64,000 nt of DNA from JBBDIX01 sp050486225. Its GTDB lineage: Bacteria > Actinomycetota > Nitriliruptoria > Nitriliruptorales > Nitriliruptoraceae. The stretch lies in assembly GCA_050486225.1 (NCBI GenBank), contig JBJHCV010000004.1, positions 147,257 to 211,256 on the forward strand, in the 5' to 3' direction. A model generated the notes under the pieces. The model had not been told where the DNA came from, did no database searches, and saw nothing but the letters and a program-made list of their open reading frames with translations. Shown here piece by piece: positions 30,946 to 39,599 of this stretch. A program made the position numbers and the translations under genes. Position 1 is the stretch's first letter. The number at the start of each line of letters is the position of its first letter.

Positions 30946-32451
30946 TCAGTCCAGAGTTTCCACGAGCGCGACTCGCCGTCCCACCTCGGTGAGCGCCGCG
31001 AGGTCGCCCGCGGCCTGCGCACGCTTCAGGCGTCCGAACGTGTGGTCACGCCCGGGGATCAGGGCGTCGACAGGATCGTCGCCCACGAGCATCAGGAACA
31101 CCCCTCGATCGGCGCCCCCCTTGTGCAGCTGGCCCGTGGAGTGCAGGTAGCGCGGCCCGATGCCGATGGTGACCGGGACCTCGTGGCGGGCACGCAGGCG
31201 ATCCGCTGCGGCACGCATGGCCACCTCGTCGTCACCACCCGGAGTGACGAACCCCAGCAGCCCGATGTGGTCCCCGCGCCGCAGCCGGTCGAGCACCGGG
31301 GTCGCGGACCCCGGTTCGGGCAGGTCGTCTCCCGCAGCGAGCACACGCGCCGTGGCGTCCTTGGCGCGCGCGACGTCGGGCTGGTCGAACGGGTTGATGT
31401 GCAGCAACGCCCCCGCGACCGCCGTGGCGACCTCCCAGCGCACGACCTCGGCCGCGATCTGGTCCACGCCCGACCAGGGGATGCGCACGATCGGCGCCAC
31501 GTCTGCCGCAGCATCGGCTGCGGGATGGTCGCCGAGGCACACGACGAGTCGGTCCGCGTCGAACGCCGCGTTGTCGGGTGTCTCGCCGAGCACCGGGACC
31601 AGACCGAGGCCGTCCTTGCCCGTCGACTCCGCGACCAGCTGTTCGATCCAGTCACCCAGCACCGAGACCTCGTCGGGCAGCAGCAGGGTGAGCTTGTCCC
31701 GACCGGTCCGTGCCGCCGTGGCGAGGACCGCCCCGAGCACGGCGGGTTCGTTGACGGCCGGGTCGTCGGACCGGGACGCCGACAGCATCGTGCGGGCCGA
31801 CTCGAGGTGTCGCTCCGGGTCGATGCCCGCCAGCAGTCCCGGGAACAGGCCGAAGGCGGTGAGCGCGGAGAAGCGTCCGCCGACGTCGGGGTCGCCGTGG
31901 ACGACCCCGCCCCAGGACTCGGTCGCCGCCCGCCGGTCGAGTTCGCTGCCGGGGTCGGTGATCGGGACGATCCAGTCTCCAGCACGGTCACCGTGCACCT
32001 CGACCAGCCGTGCACGGAACCGTTCGAGCCCGCAGACGGTCTCGATGGTCCCTCCGGACTTCGAGGCGGGCACCAGCACCGTGCTCCCCCAGTCGACACG
32101 CCCCTCGAGCGCGAGCACCGCGGCAGGATCGGTGGTGTCGTGCACGTGCAGCCGGTGACCCTCGGGGCCGACGGTGGTCAGCAGTTCGGGGTACAGCGAC
32201 GAACCGCCCATCCCGACGAGCACCGTGGTCGTCGCACCGCGGTCACGCAGGCGCTCGACCAGCGCACGCATCGCGGGCAGTCGCGTGTCCGCTCGCGTCG
32301 GCGCGTCCAGCCAGCCGAGCCGGTCGGCGATCTCCGTCGGGTCTGGTCGCCACACCGTGTGGTCACGATCCCACATCCGCCCGGCGACGTGCATCGCGTC
32401 GTCGAGCGGCAGGTCGAAACCGAGCGCATGTTCCACGTCACGTCCTCGCAT
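30946..32451 (-). CDS. pgi: Glucose-6-phosphate isomerase
   Basis: A 501-residue SIS-fold enzyme interconverting glucose-6-P and fructose-6-P. VLVGMGGSSLYPELL and VPASKSGGTIETVCG are the sugar-phosphate-binding SIS loops; LLHINPFDQPDVARAKD and YLHSTGQLHKGGADRG are the catalytic regions near the C-terminus, and GRLKRAQAAGDL ends the family domain. The sequence resembles the PGI half of actinobacterial transaldolase-PGI proteins, but here it stands alone. It feeds glucose-6-P to OtsA. Divergent from the HAD gene. Confidence 0.9.
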   Translation of the reverse strand: MRGRDVEHALGFDLPLDDAMHVAGRMWDRDHTVWRPDPTEIADRLGWLDAPTRADTRLPAMRALVERLRDRGATTTVLVGMGGSSLYPELLTTVGPEGHRLHVHDTTDPAAVLALEGRVDWGSTVLVPASKSGGTIETVCGLERFRARLVEVHGDRAGDWIVPITDPGSELDRRAATESWGGVVHGDPDVGGRFSALTAFGLFPGLLAGIDPERHLESARTMLSASRSDDPAVNEPAVLGAVLATAARTGRDKLTLLLPDEVSVLGDWIEQLVAESTGKDGLGLVPVLGETPDNAAFDADRLVVCLGDHPAADAAADVAPIVRIPWSGVDQIAAEVVRWEVATAVAGALLHINPFDQPDVARAKDATARVLAAGDDLPEPGSATPVLDRLRRGDHIGLLGFVTPGGDDEVAMRAAADRLRARHEVPVTIGIGPRYLHSTGQLHKGGADRGVFLMLVGDDPVDALIPGRDHTFGRLKRAQAAGDLAALTEVGRRVALVETLD

Positions 32452-32507
32452 CGCCGTCCGTGCAGGATCGTAGGTGCTCTACCCTCCCCCGATCCCCCAC
32501 CTCCCGG

Positions 32508-33455
32508 ATGCCCAGACCCATGCACCCGACGCCCCGGCGACACGGCCTTCCCGACCTGCCCACCGGCGTCGAACCCGGCGGCCGGTTCGGTGAGTGGGGC
32601 GGTCGTGCTCCGCGTCTGGCGGTGTTCGACGTGGACGGCACCCTGCTCGGACGCACCTCGGAGCCCACGCAGGCAGTCGTCGACGCGTTCGCGCGCGCCC
32701 GCGCCGCCGGGATGCGCACCGGGTTCGCGACCGGGAGGATCCGCCACGCCATCGGCGGCCTGTCCGAACGCCTGTCCCCCACAGGCCCGAACATCGTGTC
32801 CAACGGCGCCGCCGTCGTGGACCTCGACGGGGCGGACGTCACCTGGCCGATCGAGGCCGCCCACGTCCAACGACTGCTCGACCTCGTCCGACACCGTGAC
32901 GACGTCTACGCGGAGATCTGCGCGGTGGACGACTACCTCGTCTCGTCGTGGGACGAGCGTGCCGCCGCGCACTGGGAGATGATCGGGCAGCGTCCTGCCG
33001 GAACTCTCGAGTCGGCGGCCGAACTTGGTGACCGTGTGGTGCTCAAGGCGACGCTGGTGACGTTCGGCCGGCACGAGGCGACGATCTCGGCCCTCGCGCA
33101 CGCCGTCGAGGACGCAGGGTTGCGTGCCGGGACGTCGAGTTCACCGCGGACCCCGGACCTGGGTTACCTCAACGTCACCCACCCGGACGCGGACAAGGGA
33201 CAGGCCGTCGCCCACGCGATCCGCCACGTGGGTGTCGACCCGACGGCGACGATGGTGGTCGGCGACGAGGACAACGACCTGCCCATGTTCGCCCACGCGG
33301 GCACGGCGGTGGCGATGGGCCAGTCCGGCGAGGCGGTGCGCCGCGGCGCGCACCTCGTCGTTCCGGACGTGGACCACGACGGAGCCGCGGTGGCGCTCGA
33401 CCTGGCCGTGGACTGGCTGCAGTCCGAGCGTCAGGTGTCGCGGCGAACCGAGTAG
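32508..33455 (+). CDS. Cof-type HAD-superfamily hydrolase
   Basis: About 315 residues. HAD motif I is LAVFDVDGTLLGRT, motif II lies in GFATGRIRHAI, and motif III/IV is TMVVGDEDNDLPMFAHAG. The C2 cap between (about 95-200) puts it in the Cof/sucrose-phosphatase-like group of sugar- or nucleotide-phosphate phosphatases. Substrate unknown. The start is uncertain: ATG 32508 and ATG 32520 are in frame and neither has a good ribosome-binding site. Its 3' end overlaps convergent guaB by 25 bp. Confidence 0.82.
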   Translation: MPRPMHPTPRRHGLPDLPTGVEPGGRFGEWGGRAPRLAVFDVDGTLLGRTSEPTQAVVDAFARARAAGMRTGFATGRIRHAIGGLSERLSPTGPNIVSNGAAVVDLDGADVTWPIEAAHVQRLLDLVRHRDDVYAEICAVDDYLVSSWDERAAAHWEMIGQRPAGTLESAAELGDRVVLKATLVTFGRHEATISALAHAVEDAGLRAGTSSSPRTPDLGYLNVTHPDADKGQAVAHAIRHVGVDPTATMVVGDEDNDLPMFAHAGTAVAMGQSGEAVRRGAHLVVPDVDHDGAAVALDLAVDWLQSERQVSRRTE

Positions 33456-34939
33456 TTCGGGGCCTCGTGGACGACGTCGAGGTCGTGGACGTGGGACTCG
33501 CGGGCTCCTGCGGCTGACTGGCGGACGAACCGCGCCCGCTCGACGAGCGACGGCAGGTCCCGGGCACCGACATAGCCCATGCCGGAGCGCAGTCCACCGA
33601 CGAGCTGCGCGGTCACCTCGGCGACGCTGCCCCGGTAGGGCAGCAACCCGGACACACCCTCCGGGACGAGCTTGGAGGGCTGCTCGGCCTCGGCACCGCT
33701 GCCGCCGATGCGCTCGTGTGCCGCGGTCTCTGCCTGGAAGTAACGGTCGGCGGATCCCGCGCGCATCGCGTCGATCGAACCCATCCCCCGGTACTCCTTG
33801 TAGCGACGGCCTCCGACCAGAGCGAGCTCGCCCGGCGACTCGTCGGTGCCCGCGAGCAGGTTGCCCACCATCACGGCGTGCGCTCCGGCGGCCAGCGCCT
33901 TCACGAGGTCACCGGAGTAGCGGATCCCGCCGTCGGCGATGGTCGCCACCCCGAGGTCGCGGGCCGCGGTCGCGCACTCGAGCACGGCGGTGAACTGCGG
34001 CATGCCCACCCCGGTGACGACCCTGGTCGTGCAGATGGACCCCGGACCGACGCCGACCTTGACCACGTCGGCACCGTGGTCGGCGCACGCCCGCACCCCG
34101 TCGGCGGTGGCCACGTTGCCCACCATGAGCACGACGTCAGGGTGCCGGTCACGGACCTTCGCCGCGAACTCGAGGACGCCCACGGCCTCGCCGTGGGCCG
34201 AGTCGATCGTGAGCAGGTCGACGCCGGCGGCGACCAGCGCATCCGCCCGTTCGTCGGAACCCGGTCCGACACCGATCGCCGCAGCGCACAGCAGCCGCCC
34301 CCGCTCGTCCTTGGCGGCCCTGGGGTACTGGCGGACCTTCTCGATGTCCTTGAACGTGAACATCCCGGTCAACGCCCCGTCGTCGTCGACGATCGGGAGC
34401 TTCTCCACCCGGTGGGTCTGCATGAGGTCCCGGGCCTGCTCCAGCGTGGTGCCTGGACGCGCCGTGACCAGTCCCTCGGCGGTCATGTGGTCACGGACGA
34501 CGCTGCCGGGCTGCACGTCGAGCCGCAGGTCCCGGTTGGTGATGATCCCGGCCAGACGACCGTCGGCGTCGACGACGGGGAATCCCGACACGCGGAAGCG
34601 GGCCATCAGTTCGAACGCACGCCCGATCGCGTCACCCGGTGACAGCGTGACCGGGTCCACGATGAACCCGGACTCGGAACGCTTGACCGACTCGACCATC
34701 GCGGCCTGTGCTTCGACGGACGCGTTCTTGTGGATCACCCCGATGCCGCCCTGGCGGGCCAGAGCGACGGCCATGGGCGCCTCGGTGACCTTGTCCATGG
34801 CGGCGGACACCAACGGCAGCCGCAGTTCGATCCGCGGGTGCAGCCGAGTGCTGATGTCGACGTCGCGAGGCAGCACCGACGAACTGCGGGGGGTGAGCAG
34901 CACGTCGTCGTAACTGAGCGCTTCGGGGATCTCGATCAC
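33431..34939 (-). CDS. guaB: Inosine-5'-monophosphate dehydrogenase
   Basis: A 502-residue enzyme oxidising IMP to XMP, the committed step of GMP synthesis. LSYDDVLLTPRSS and PLVSAAMDKVTEA open the barrel. Two CBS domains lie at about 95-205 (ending FTFKDIEKVRQYP). The catalytic loop is VGVGPGSICTTRVVTG with the active-site Cys, followed by the flap (YKEYRGMGSIDAM, DRYFQ). It is complete. It has 36 bp to the cyclo-ligase-family gene upstream on the same strand. Confidence 0.97.
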   Translation of the reverse strand: MIEIPEALSYDDVLLTPRSSSVLPRDVDISTRLHPRIELRLPLVSAAMDKVTEAPMAVALARQGGIGVIHKNASVEAQAAMVESVKRSESGFIVDPVTLSPGDAIGRAFELMARFRVSGFPVVDADGRLAGIITNRDLRLDVQPGSVVRDHMTAEGLVTARPGTTLEQARDLMQTHRVEKLPIVDDDGALTGMFTFKDIEKVRQYPRAAKDERGRLLCAAAIGVGPGSDERADALVAAGVDLLTIDSAHGEAVGVLEFAAKVRDRHPDVVLMVGNVATADGVRACADHGADVVKVGVGPGSICTTRVVTGVGMPQFTAVLECATAARDLGVATIADGGIRYSGDLVKALAAGAHAVMVGNLLAGTDESPGELALVGGRRYKEYRGMGSIDAMRAGSADRYFQAETAAHERIGGSGAEAEQPSKLVPEGVSGLLPYRGSVAEVTAQLVGGLRSGMGYVGARDLPSLVERARFVRQSAAGARESHVHDLDVVHEAPNYSVRRDT

Positions 34940-34975
34940 GTCTGGGCCTGTGGCTGCGCGTCCGGGACCACGAAT

Positions 34976-35755
34976 CTACTCGGTCCGTCCCCGGTCCACG
35001 CGGAGCCGTGCGAGGACCGGGATCGCGGCCACCTTGTCCTCGCTGAGCTCGTCCCAGTGGATGCGCGCCGGTGGCCGGGATGGTCGCCGCACCTCGAGCA
35101 CCTCGTCCGGGGTGACCACGAGGTCCACGAGCACGTCGTGGTCGTCGTGCGGGATGGCTCCCTCGTCGAGCACCTGGGCGGAGTGCACGGTCGTGGCGAC
35201 CACCGTGTGGTCGTCGACGAGCCCGGCCTCCGTGGCGATCGCGAACTCCAGATCGCTGAACCCGCCGCCCTTGCCCAGTCGCACACCGTCGAGCCCGACG
35301 GCGACACACCCGGTGACCACCAGGTCGACCGGTCGCATGTCCGCGACGGCGACCCTGCGCGCCGAGGCCGACGCCCCGCGGATCGACGACGCCCGGCGTG
35401 GTGTGTCGACCAGGTCGTCCGGGTCGAGCAGGAAGAAGGGTTCGGCCTCGGCGAGTCGAGGCACCGCCATGTAGACGAGGATCCCGGTCTCCAGCGCCCG
35501 CTGACGTACCGGCCACTGAGGACTGTCAGGATTGGCCTTCAGCGTCCGGGCGGCCCGCCACGCATCGGTGTCGGTGAGCCGGTCGGCGGCGGCCTCCGCC
35601 CCTCGGAAGTTGCTGATGCGATGGCGCACACCGGGGAACCGCGCCGCGCCGACGGACTCGAGCCGGTCCCAGACCTGTGCGCGCAACGCTGCCTTGGCGG
35701 CGAGCAGAGCCGGGTCGCCGGCAGCGTCGTGGTCGTGGCGCCGCGGGGTGGTCAC
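34976..35755 (-). CDS. 5-formyltetrahydrofolate cyclo-ligase family protein
   Basis: 259 residues from GTG 35753-35755, which overlaps the rmuC stop (GTGA). LKANPDSPQWPVRQRAL, ILVYMAVPRLAEAEPFF and VAVGLDGVRLGKGGGFSDLEFAI place it in the MTHFS superfamily. The nucleotide loop usually reads GxGxGYYD; here GKGGGFSD, as in the archaeal/MTHFSD-like branch. The reaction (ATP-driven closure of 5-formyl-THF) is therefore likely but not certain. Confidence 0.82.
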   Translation of the reverse strand: MTTPRRHDHDAAGDPALLAAKAALRAQVWDRLESVGAARFPGVRHRISNFRGAEAAADRLTDTDAWRAARTLKANPDSPQWPVRQRALETGILVYMAVPRLAEAEPFFLLDPDDLVDTPRRASSIRGASASARRVAVADMRPVDLVVTGCVAVGLDGVRLGKGGGFSDLEFAIATEAGLVDDHTVVATTVHSAQVLDEGAIPHDDHDVLVDLVVTPDEVLEVRRPSRPPARIHWDELSEDKVAAIPVLARLRVDRGRTE

Positions 35756-36753
35756 GAACCGTCCCCGTCGGCACGCCGTCGACGCAGTTCGTCGATGCGC
35801 CCGAGCTGCCGTTCGAGGCCCGTGCGGCGTGTCGTGGACAGGGCCTCGAAGGCGCGCTGTGTCTGGTCGATCCCCCGACCGAGCCGGTCGAGCACGTCGG
35901 TGAACCGTGCCCACTGGGTGGAGAACTCCCCGAGCACCTCGAGGATCTCGTCACTGGTGCGTTCGAGCGCGGCCTGCTCGGTGGCCTGACGCACGATCGC
36001 GAGCACCGCGAACAACGTCGACGGCGCACAGATGACCACGCCACGGGACAACGCGTCGTCGAACAGTGACGGGTCGTGCTCCTGCAGGAAGTCGTGGATC
36101 CGGTCGTTGGGGATGAACAGCAGCACACAGTCGAGGGTGCCGTCGTCCGGGTCGATGTAGCCACGGTCGTCGAGTTCACGCACCCGGTCACGCACGGCTC
36201 GCAGGAACGCGGCGCGGTGCTCCGCCTCGAGACCCTCCTCGTCGGCACGCAGCATGTCGAGGTAGCGAGTGAGCGGGAACTTCACGTCCAGGTGCAGGAC
36301 CCGGTCGTGGGGCAGCAGGATCGTGAGGTCGGGACGCGTGCCGGACCGGGTCGTGCGTTGGGTGACGTAGTTGATGCCCTCGACCATCCCGGCAGCGCGC
36401 AGGACGTCCTCGGCCATCCGTTCGCCCCACAACCCGCGGGCCTGCGGGCTGGCGAACGCCTCACGCAGTTCCCCGGCCGTGCGGCTGAGCTCGGTGTGGG
36501 TGCGGGAGACCTCGCGCAGCTGTTCGGTCACCTGCCCGAACTGGGTGGAACGCTGCACGTCGAGCCGCCGCAGGGTCTCGGTGAGCTCCGTGACACGCGC
36601 CTCGATCCGCTGCAGTTCGACACGCCCGTCGACGTCCGTGCCGACCCCGCGTCCCCGTCCCCCCGCGCGGGTCACCACCACGACGACGACCACCACGATC
36701 AGCAGCACCCCACCGGCGACGGCCAGGGTGACCGGGTCGAGCGTGACGGTCAT
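35752..36753 (-). CDS. rmuC: DNA recombination protein RmuC
   Basis: 333 residues. An N-terminal membrane helix (VTLAVAGGVLLIVVVVVVVV) is followed by a coiled coil (about 45-100) and the RmuC nuclease-like domain: EAFASPQARGLWGERMAEDVLR, TRSGTRPDLTILLPHDRVLHLDVKFPL (acidic/Lys cluster) and GVVICAPSTLFAVLAIVR. RmuC suppresses inversion rearrangements. It overlaps the M42 peptidase stop (ATGA) and the cyclo-ligase start. Confidence 0.92.
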   Translation of the reverse strand: MTVTLDPVTLAVAGGVLLIVVVVVVVVTRAGGRGRGVGTDVDGRVELQRIEARVTELTETLRRLDVQRSTQFGQVTEQLREVSRTHTELSRTAGELREAFASPQARGLWGERMAEDVLRAAGMVEGINYVTQRTTRSGTRPDLTILLPHDRVLHLDVKFPLTRYLDMLRADEEGLEAEHRAAFLRAVRDRVRELDDRGYIDPDDGTLDCVLLFIPNDRIHDFLQEHDPSLFDDALSRGVVICAPSTLFAVLAIVRQATEQAALERTSDEILEVLGEFSTQWARFTDVLDRLGRGIDQTQRAFEALSTTRRTGLERQLGRIDELRRRRADGDGS

Positions 36754-37952
36754 GGTTCCCGGTCGAACGGATCGTCCTCGACGAGTTCGTCACCCTCGGG
36801 ATCGAACTCGGGTTCACGTCGGATCGGCTGGACCCCGGTCGACGGGAAGTCGCTGAGCGGCCCCTTGGGTCGGGCGTCCCAGTTCGCGAACGTCAGCTCG
36901 GTCTGCAGGTACAGAGCGACGAAGCGGGCTGCCGCGACGATGCTGTCGAGGTGGGTGCGTTCGTGCCCGTGGGTGGCGTCGACCCCGAACCCGACGAGGG
37001 CGGCACGCGTCTCGGCTCCGGCCTCGAGCGCGGCGGCGACGTCCGAGCGGTAGTAGCGGAACACGTCACGGTGCACCTCGATCCCGTGGTCGACGGCGAG
37101 CTGGTGGAGCCGACGGGTGAGGTGGTAGTCAAACGGTCCGTGCAGGTCCTGCATGGCGATGGACAGCCCGGTCTCCGTGGAGTGCTGCCCGGGAGCGACG
37201 ACCGCCGAGTCGATCGAGACCATCTCTGCGACGTCCGTCGAGATGCCGCTCGACGCTCCGTGGCCCACCTCCTCGGCGATGGTGATCAGCAGGTTCGCGG
37301 CAACCGACAGCTCGAGCCCCTGCTGGATGACCCAACGGAACGCCGCCAGTGCCGCGGCGACCCCCGCCTTGTCGTCGAGGTGCCGCGACGTCACGAACCC
37401 GGAGCGGGTGATCACCGGGAACGCGGTCTGCGCCACGAAGTCCCCCACCTGGATGCCCAGGTCGGCGAGGCCCTGTGCGCTGGAGACCTTCTCGTCGACA
37501 CGCACCTCCACGTTGTCCCAACCGGCGGGCTGGTCGTCGATGGCGTCGCCGAACGCGTGCCCGGACGCCATCCGCGGCAGGATCGTGCCCGTGTACGTGC
37601 GGTCCGGCTCGTCCGTGAAGATCGTGACCCGAGAGCCCTCGGAGAAACGGGCACTGTGGGTACCGACCGGCGCGACCGACAGTCGGCCGTTGTCCTCGAG
37701 CGAGCGGACCATGCACCCGATCGTGTCGGTGTGCACGACCACGGCGCGCTGCAGCACCCCGCCGTTGCCGTCGAGCCGTCCGATCATGGCACCACGTCGG
37801 GTCAGTTCGAACGGCAGGCCCATCTCCTCGAGTCGTTCGCCGACGTGCTGCATGATCACGTCGGTTCGGCCGGTGGGGCTCGGGATCCGCAGGAACTCGA
37901 GGAGGACCTCGCGCATCCAGGGCACGTCGATGTCGGGTTCGATGATGTCCAT
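36750..37952 (-). CDS. M42-family peptidase of the NAGGN osmoprotectant system
   Basis: 400 residues. Dinuclear-metal aminopeptidase ligands are all present: VVHTDTIG, SRHLDDKAGVAAAL, TIAEEVGHGAS, SIDSAVVAPG and the C-terminal HGHERTHLDS. The N-terminus (WMREVLLEFLRIPSPTGRTD) matches the M42 subgroup that accompanies N-acetylglutaminylglutamine amide genes (TIGR03106-type). Its role in that pathway is not settled; turnover of the acetylated dipeptide is a reasonable guess. Partners ngs and asnO lie 1.6 kb upstream on the same strand. Start ATG 37950-37952. Confidence 0.85.
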   Translation of the reverse strand: MDIIEPDIDVPWMREVLLEFLRIPSPTGRTDVIMQHVGERLEEMGLPFELTRRGAMIGRLDGNGGVLQRAVVVHTDTIGCMVRSLEDNGRLSVAPVGTHSARFSEGSRVTIFTDEPDRTYTGTILPRMASGHAFGDAIDDQPAGWDNVEVRVDEKVSSAQGLADLGIQVGDFVAQTAFPVITRSGFVTSRHLDDKAGVAAALAAFRWVIQQGLELSVAANLLITIAEEVGHGASSGISTDVAEMVSIDSAVVAPGQHSTETGLSIAMQDLHGPFDYHLTRRLHQLAVDHGIEVHRDVFRYYRSDVAAALEAGAETRAALVGFGVDATHGHERTHLDSIVAAARFVALYLQTELTFANWDARPKGPLSDFPSTGVQPIRREPEFDPEGDELVEDDPFDREP

Positions 37953-38033
37953 GTGACCGACCCTACCGCGACCACGACGGACGTCCCGGGACCCGGGCGC
38001 GGTAGCGTCCCGCTGACCGATCCCGAGGTACGT

Positions 38034-38909
38034 GTGAGCGACGCCCAGGCCCCGCAGCCCGCCTGCTTCCTGCATCCCGATCGTCCGGGGCTGCTGCGCT
38101 GCTCGCGCTGTGAGCGGCCGATGTGTGGTGCGGACGCCATCGAGGCACCCGTCGGCTACCAGTGCCCCGAGTGCGCCGAGGGCGCCATCCCGGCGCGTCG
38201 GCTCCGGGACCTGCGCGCCGACCCCCGGGTCACCCAGGTGCTGCTCGGTGCCATCGTCGTGGTGTTCCTGCTCAGTCAGGTCGAGCGTTCCGCGCTCTTC
38301 TCCACGTTCGGCCTGGTCCCCTACATGGTGGGAGACGGCGCCTGGTGGCAACTGGTCACCAGTGGCTTCCTCCACGCCAACCTGATGCACATCGCGTTCA
38401 ACGCGATCCTGCTGTGGCGGCTCGGCGAGATGCTCGAGTCGGTGCTCGGGCACCGGAGGTTCGCCGCCCTGTACCTGCTGGGGCTCGCCGGTGGCAGCGC
38501 CGGCGTGCTGCTGCTCGCCTGGGCGACGGTCGGCACGCCACTGGGCACGACACCGCTGCTCGGCCCCGCGCTCGGCACCCACCCGCTGAGCGTCACGGTC
38601 GGCGCGTCGGGTGCCGTGTTCGCCCTGATGGGTGCAGCGGTGGCCGGGATGCGCGACCGCGGCGTCAACCCGTGGCGCACCGACATCGGAACACTCGTCC
38701 TGCTCAACCTGGTGCTGACGTTCCTGATCCCGGGCATCTCCGTCGGCGGCCACGTCGGCGGGCTGCTCGCGGGCATGCTCGGCGGTCGACTGCTCCTTCG
38801 CCGTCCCGGTGCCCCCACCTGGCCCGTGCTCGCTGCGACGGCCGTGCTGTTCGTGGGATCGATCGGTCTCGGACTCGGCATCGTCGGCACCATCCAACGC
38901 CTGCTCTGA
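38034..38909 (+). CDS. Rhomboid-family intramembrane serine protease with N-terminal zinc-binding module
   Basis: 291 residues. Residues about 10-50 carry four CxxC-type Cys plus His (CFLHPDRPGLLRCSRCERPM, then CPECA), a B-box-like zinc module common in actinobacterial rhomboids. The membrane core has HIAFNAILLWRLG in TM2, the catalytic Ser in GASGAVFALMG and the catalytic His in GGHVGGLLAGML. It cleaves transmembrane substrates; none is identifiable. GTG 38034 has GAGG 5 nt upstream. It lies inside the NAGGN gene group but on the opposite strand. Confidence 0.92.
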   Translation: MSDAQAPQPACFLHPDRPGLLRCSRCERPMCGADAIEAPVGYQCPECAEGAIPARRLRDLRADPRVTQVLLGAIVVVFLLSQVERSALFSTFGLVPYMVGDGAWWQLVTSGFLHANLMHIAFNAILLWRLGEMLESVLGHRRFAALYLLGLAGGSAGVLLLAWATVGTPLGTTPLLGPALGTHPLSVTVGASGAVFALMGAAVAGMRDRGVNPWRTDIGTLVLLNLVLTFLIPGISVGGHVGGLLAGMLGGRLLLRRPGAPTWPVLAATAVLFVGSIGLGLGIVGTIQRLL

Positions 38910-38936
38910 CCCTCTCACTGCCGCGGAGACCCGACC

Positions 38937-39578
38937 ATGAGTGACGACCACGACCTGCACCACGACCCGGACGACCCTCACGGGTTCGACACGCGTGCGC
39001 GCGAGTGGGACGAGGACCCGCGCAAGGTGGAGCGCGCCCGGAGGGTGGCCGACGCCATCGTCGCCGCAGGGATCCTGCGGCCGGACACTCGTCTGCTGGA
39101 GTTCGGTGCCGGCAGCGGGATGCTGTCGCAGCTGCTGCGAGAGCACCTGGGGGAGATCACGGTCGTCGACCGGTCCGAGGGAATGCTCGAGGTGCTGCGG
39201 AGCAAGGCCGACGGCGGCCCCCTCGACGGGGCGACGGTGCTCGACGTCGACCTGGTGGAGGACCCGTTGCCCGGGGTCGAGGTGGATCTCGTGGCGAGCG
39301 TCATGGTGATGCACCACGTGCTGGAGACCGAACGGCTGCTACGTCGCCTGCACGGCCTGCTCGCCGAGGGAGGCTGGGTGGCCCTGTGCGACCTCGACGC
39401 GGAGGACGGCAGCTTCCACGCGGGTTCCGACGACGTGGTGAGCGGCTTCGACCGTGAGGAACTCGGCCAGCTGCTGACCGACATCGGGTTCACCGACGTG
39501 TCGTTCCTCGACAGCGGTGTCCTGCACAAGAACGGCCGTGACTACGGACTGTTCCTCGCGTTCGCTCGTCGAGCCTGA
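38937..39578 (+). CDS. Class I SAM-dependent methyltransferase
   Basis: 213 residues. A His/Asp-rich N-terminus (SDDHDLHHDPDDPHGFD) leads into ARRVADAIVAAGILRP and motif I LLEFGAGSGMLSQLL, then ITVVDRSEGMLEVLRSKA, motif II VASVMVMHHVLE and motif III GGWVALCDLD. A small-molecule methyltransferase (UbiE/Methyltransf_11 type); substrate unknown. Cotranscribed with the rhomboid gene 27 bp upstream. Confidence 0.86.
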   Translation: MSDDHDLHHDPDDPHGFDTRAREWDEDPRKVERARRVADAIVAAGILRPDTRLLEFGAGSGMLSQLLREHLGEITVVDRSEGMLEVLRSKADGGPLDGATVLDVDLVEDPLPGVEVDLVASVMVMHHVLETERLLRRLHGLLAEGGWVALCDLDAEDGSFHAGSDDVVSGFDREELGQLLTDIGFTDVSFLDSGVLHKNGRDYGLFLAFARRA

Positions 39579-39599
39579 GGGCACCCCACCCGCACAGGG

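Noticed and set aside
32010..32507. Upstream extension of the HAD gene
   Set aside because: The frame is open far upstream but overlaps pgi on the other strand and contains no HAD sequence; the conserved region begins after 32508.
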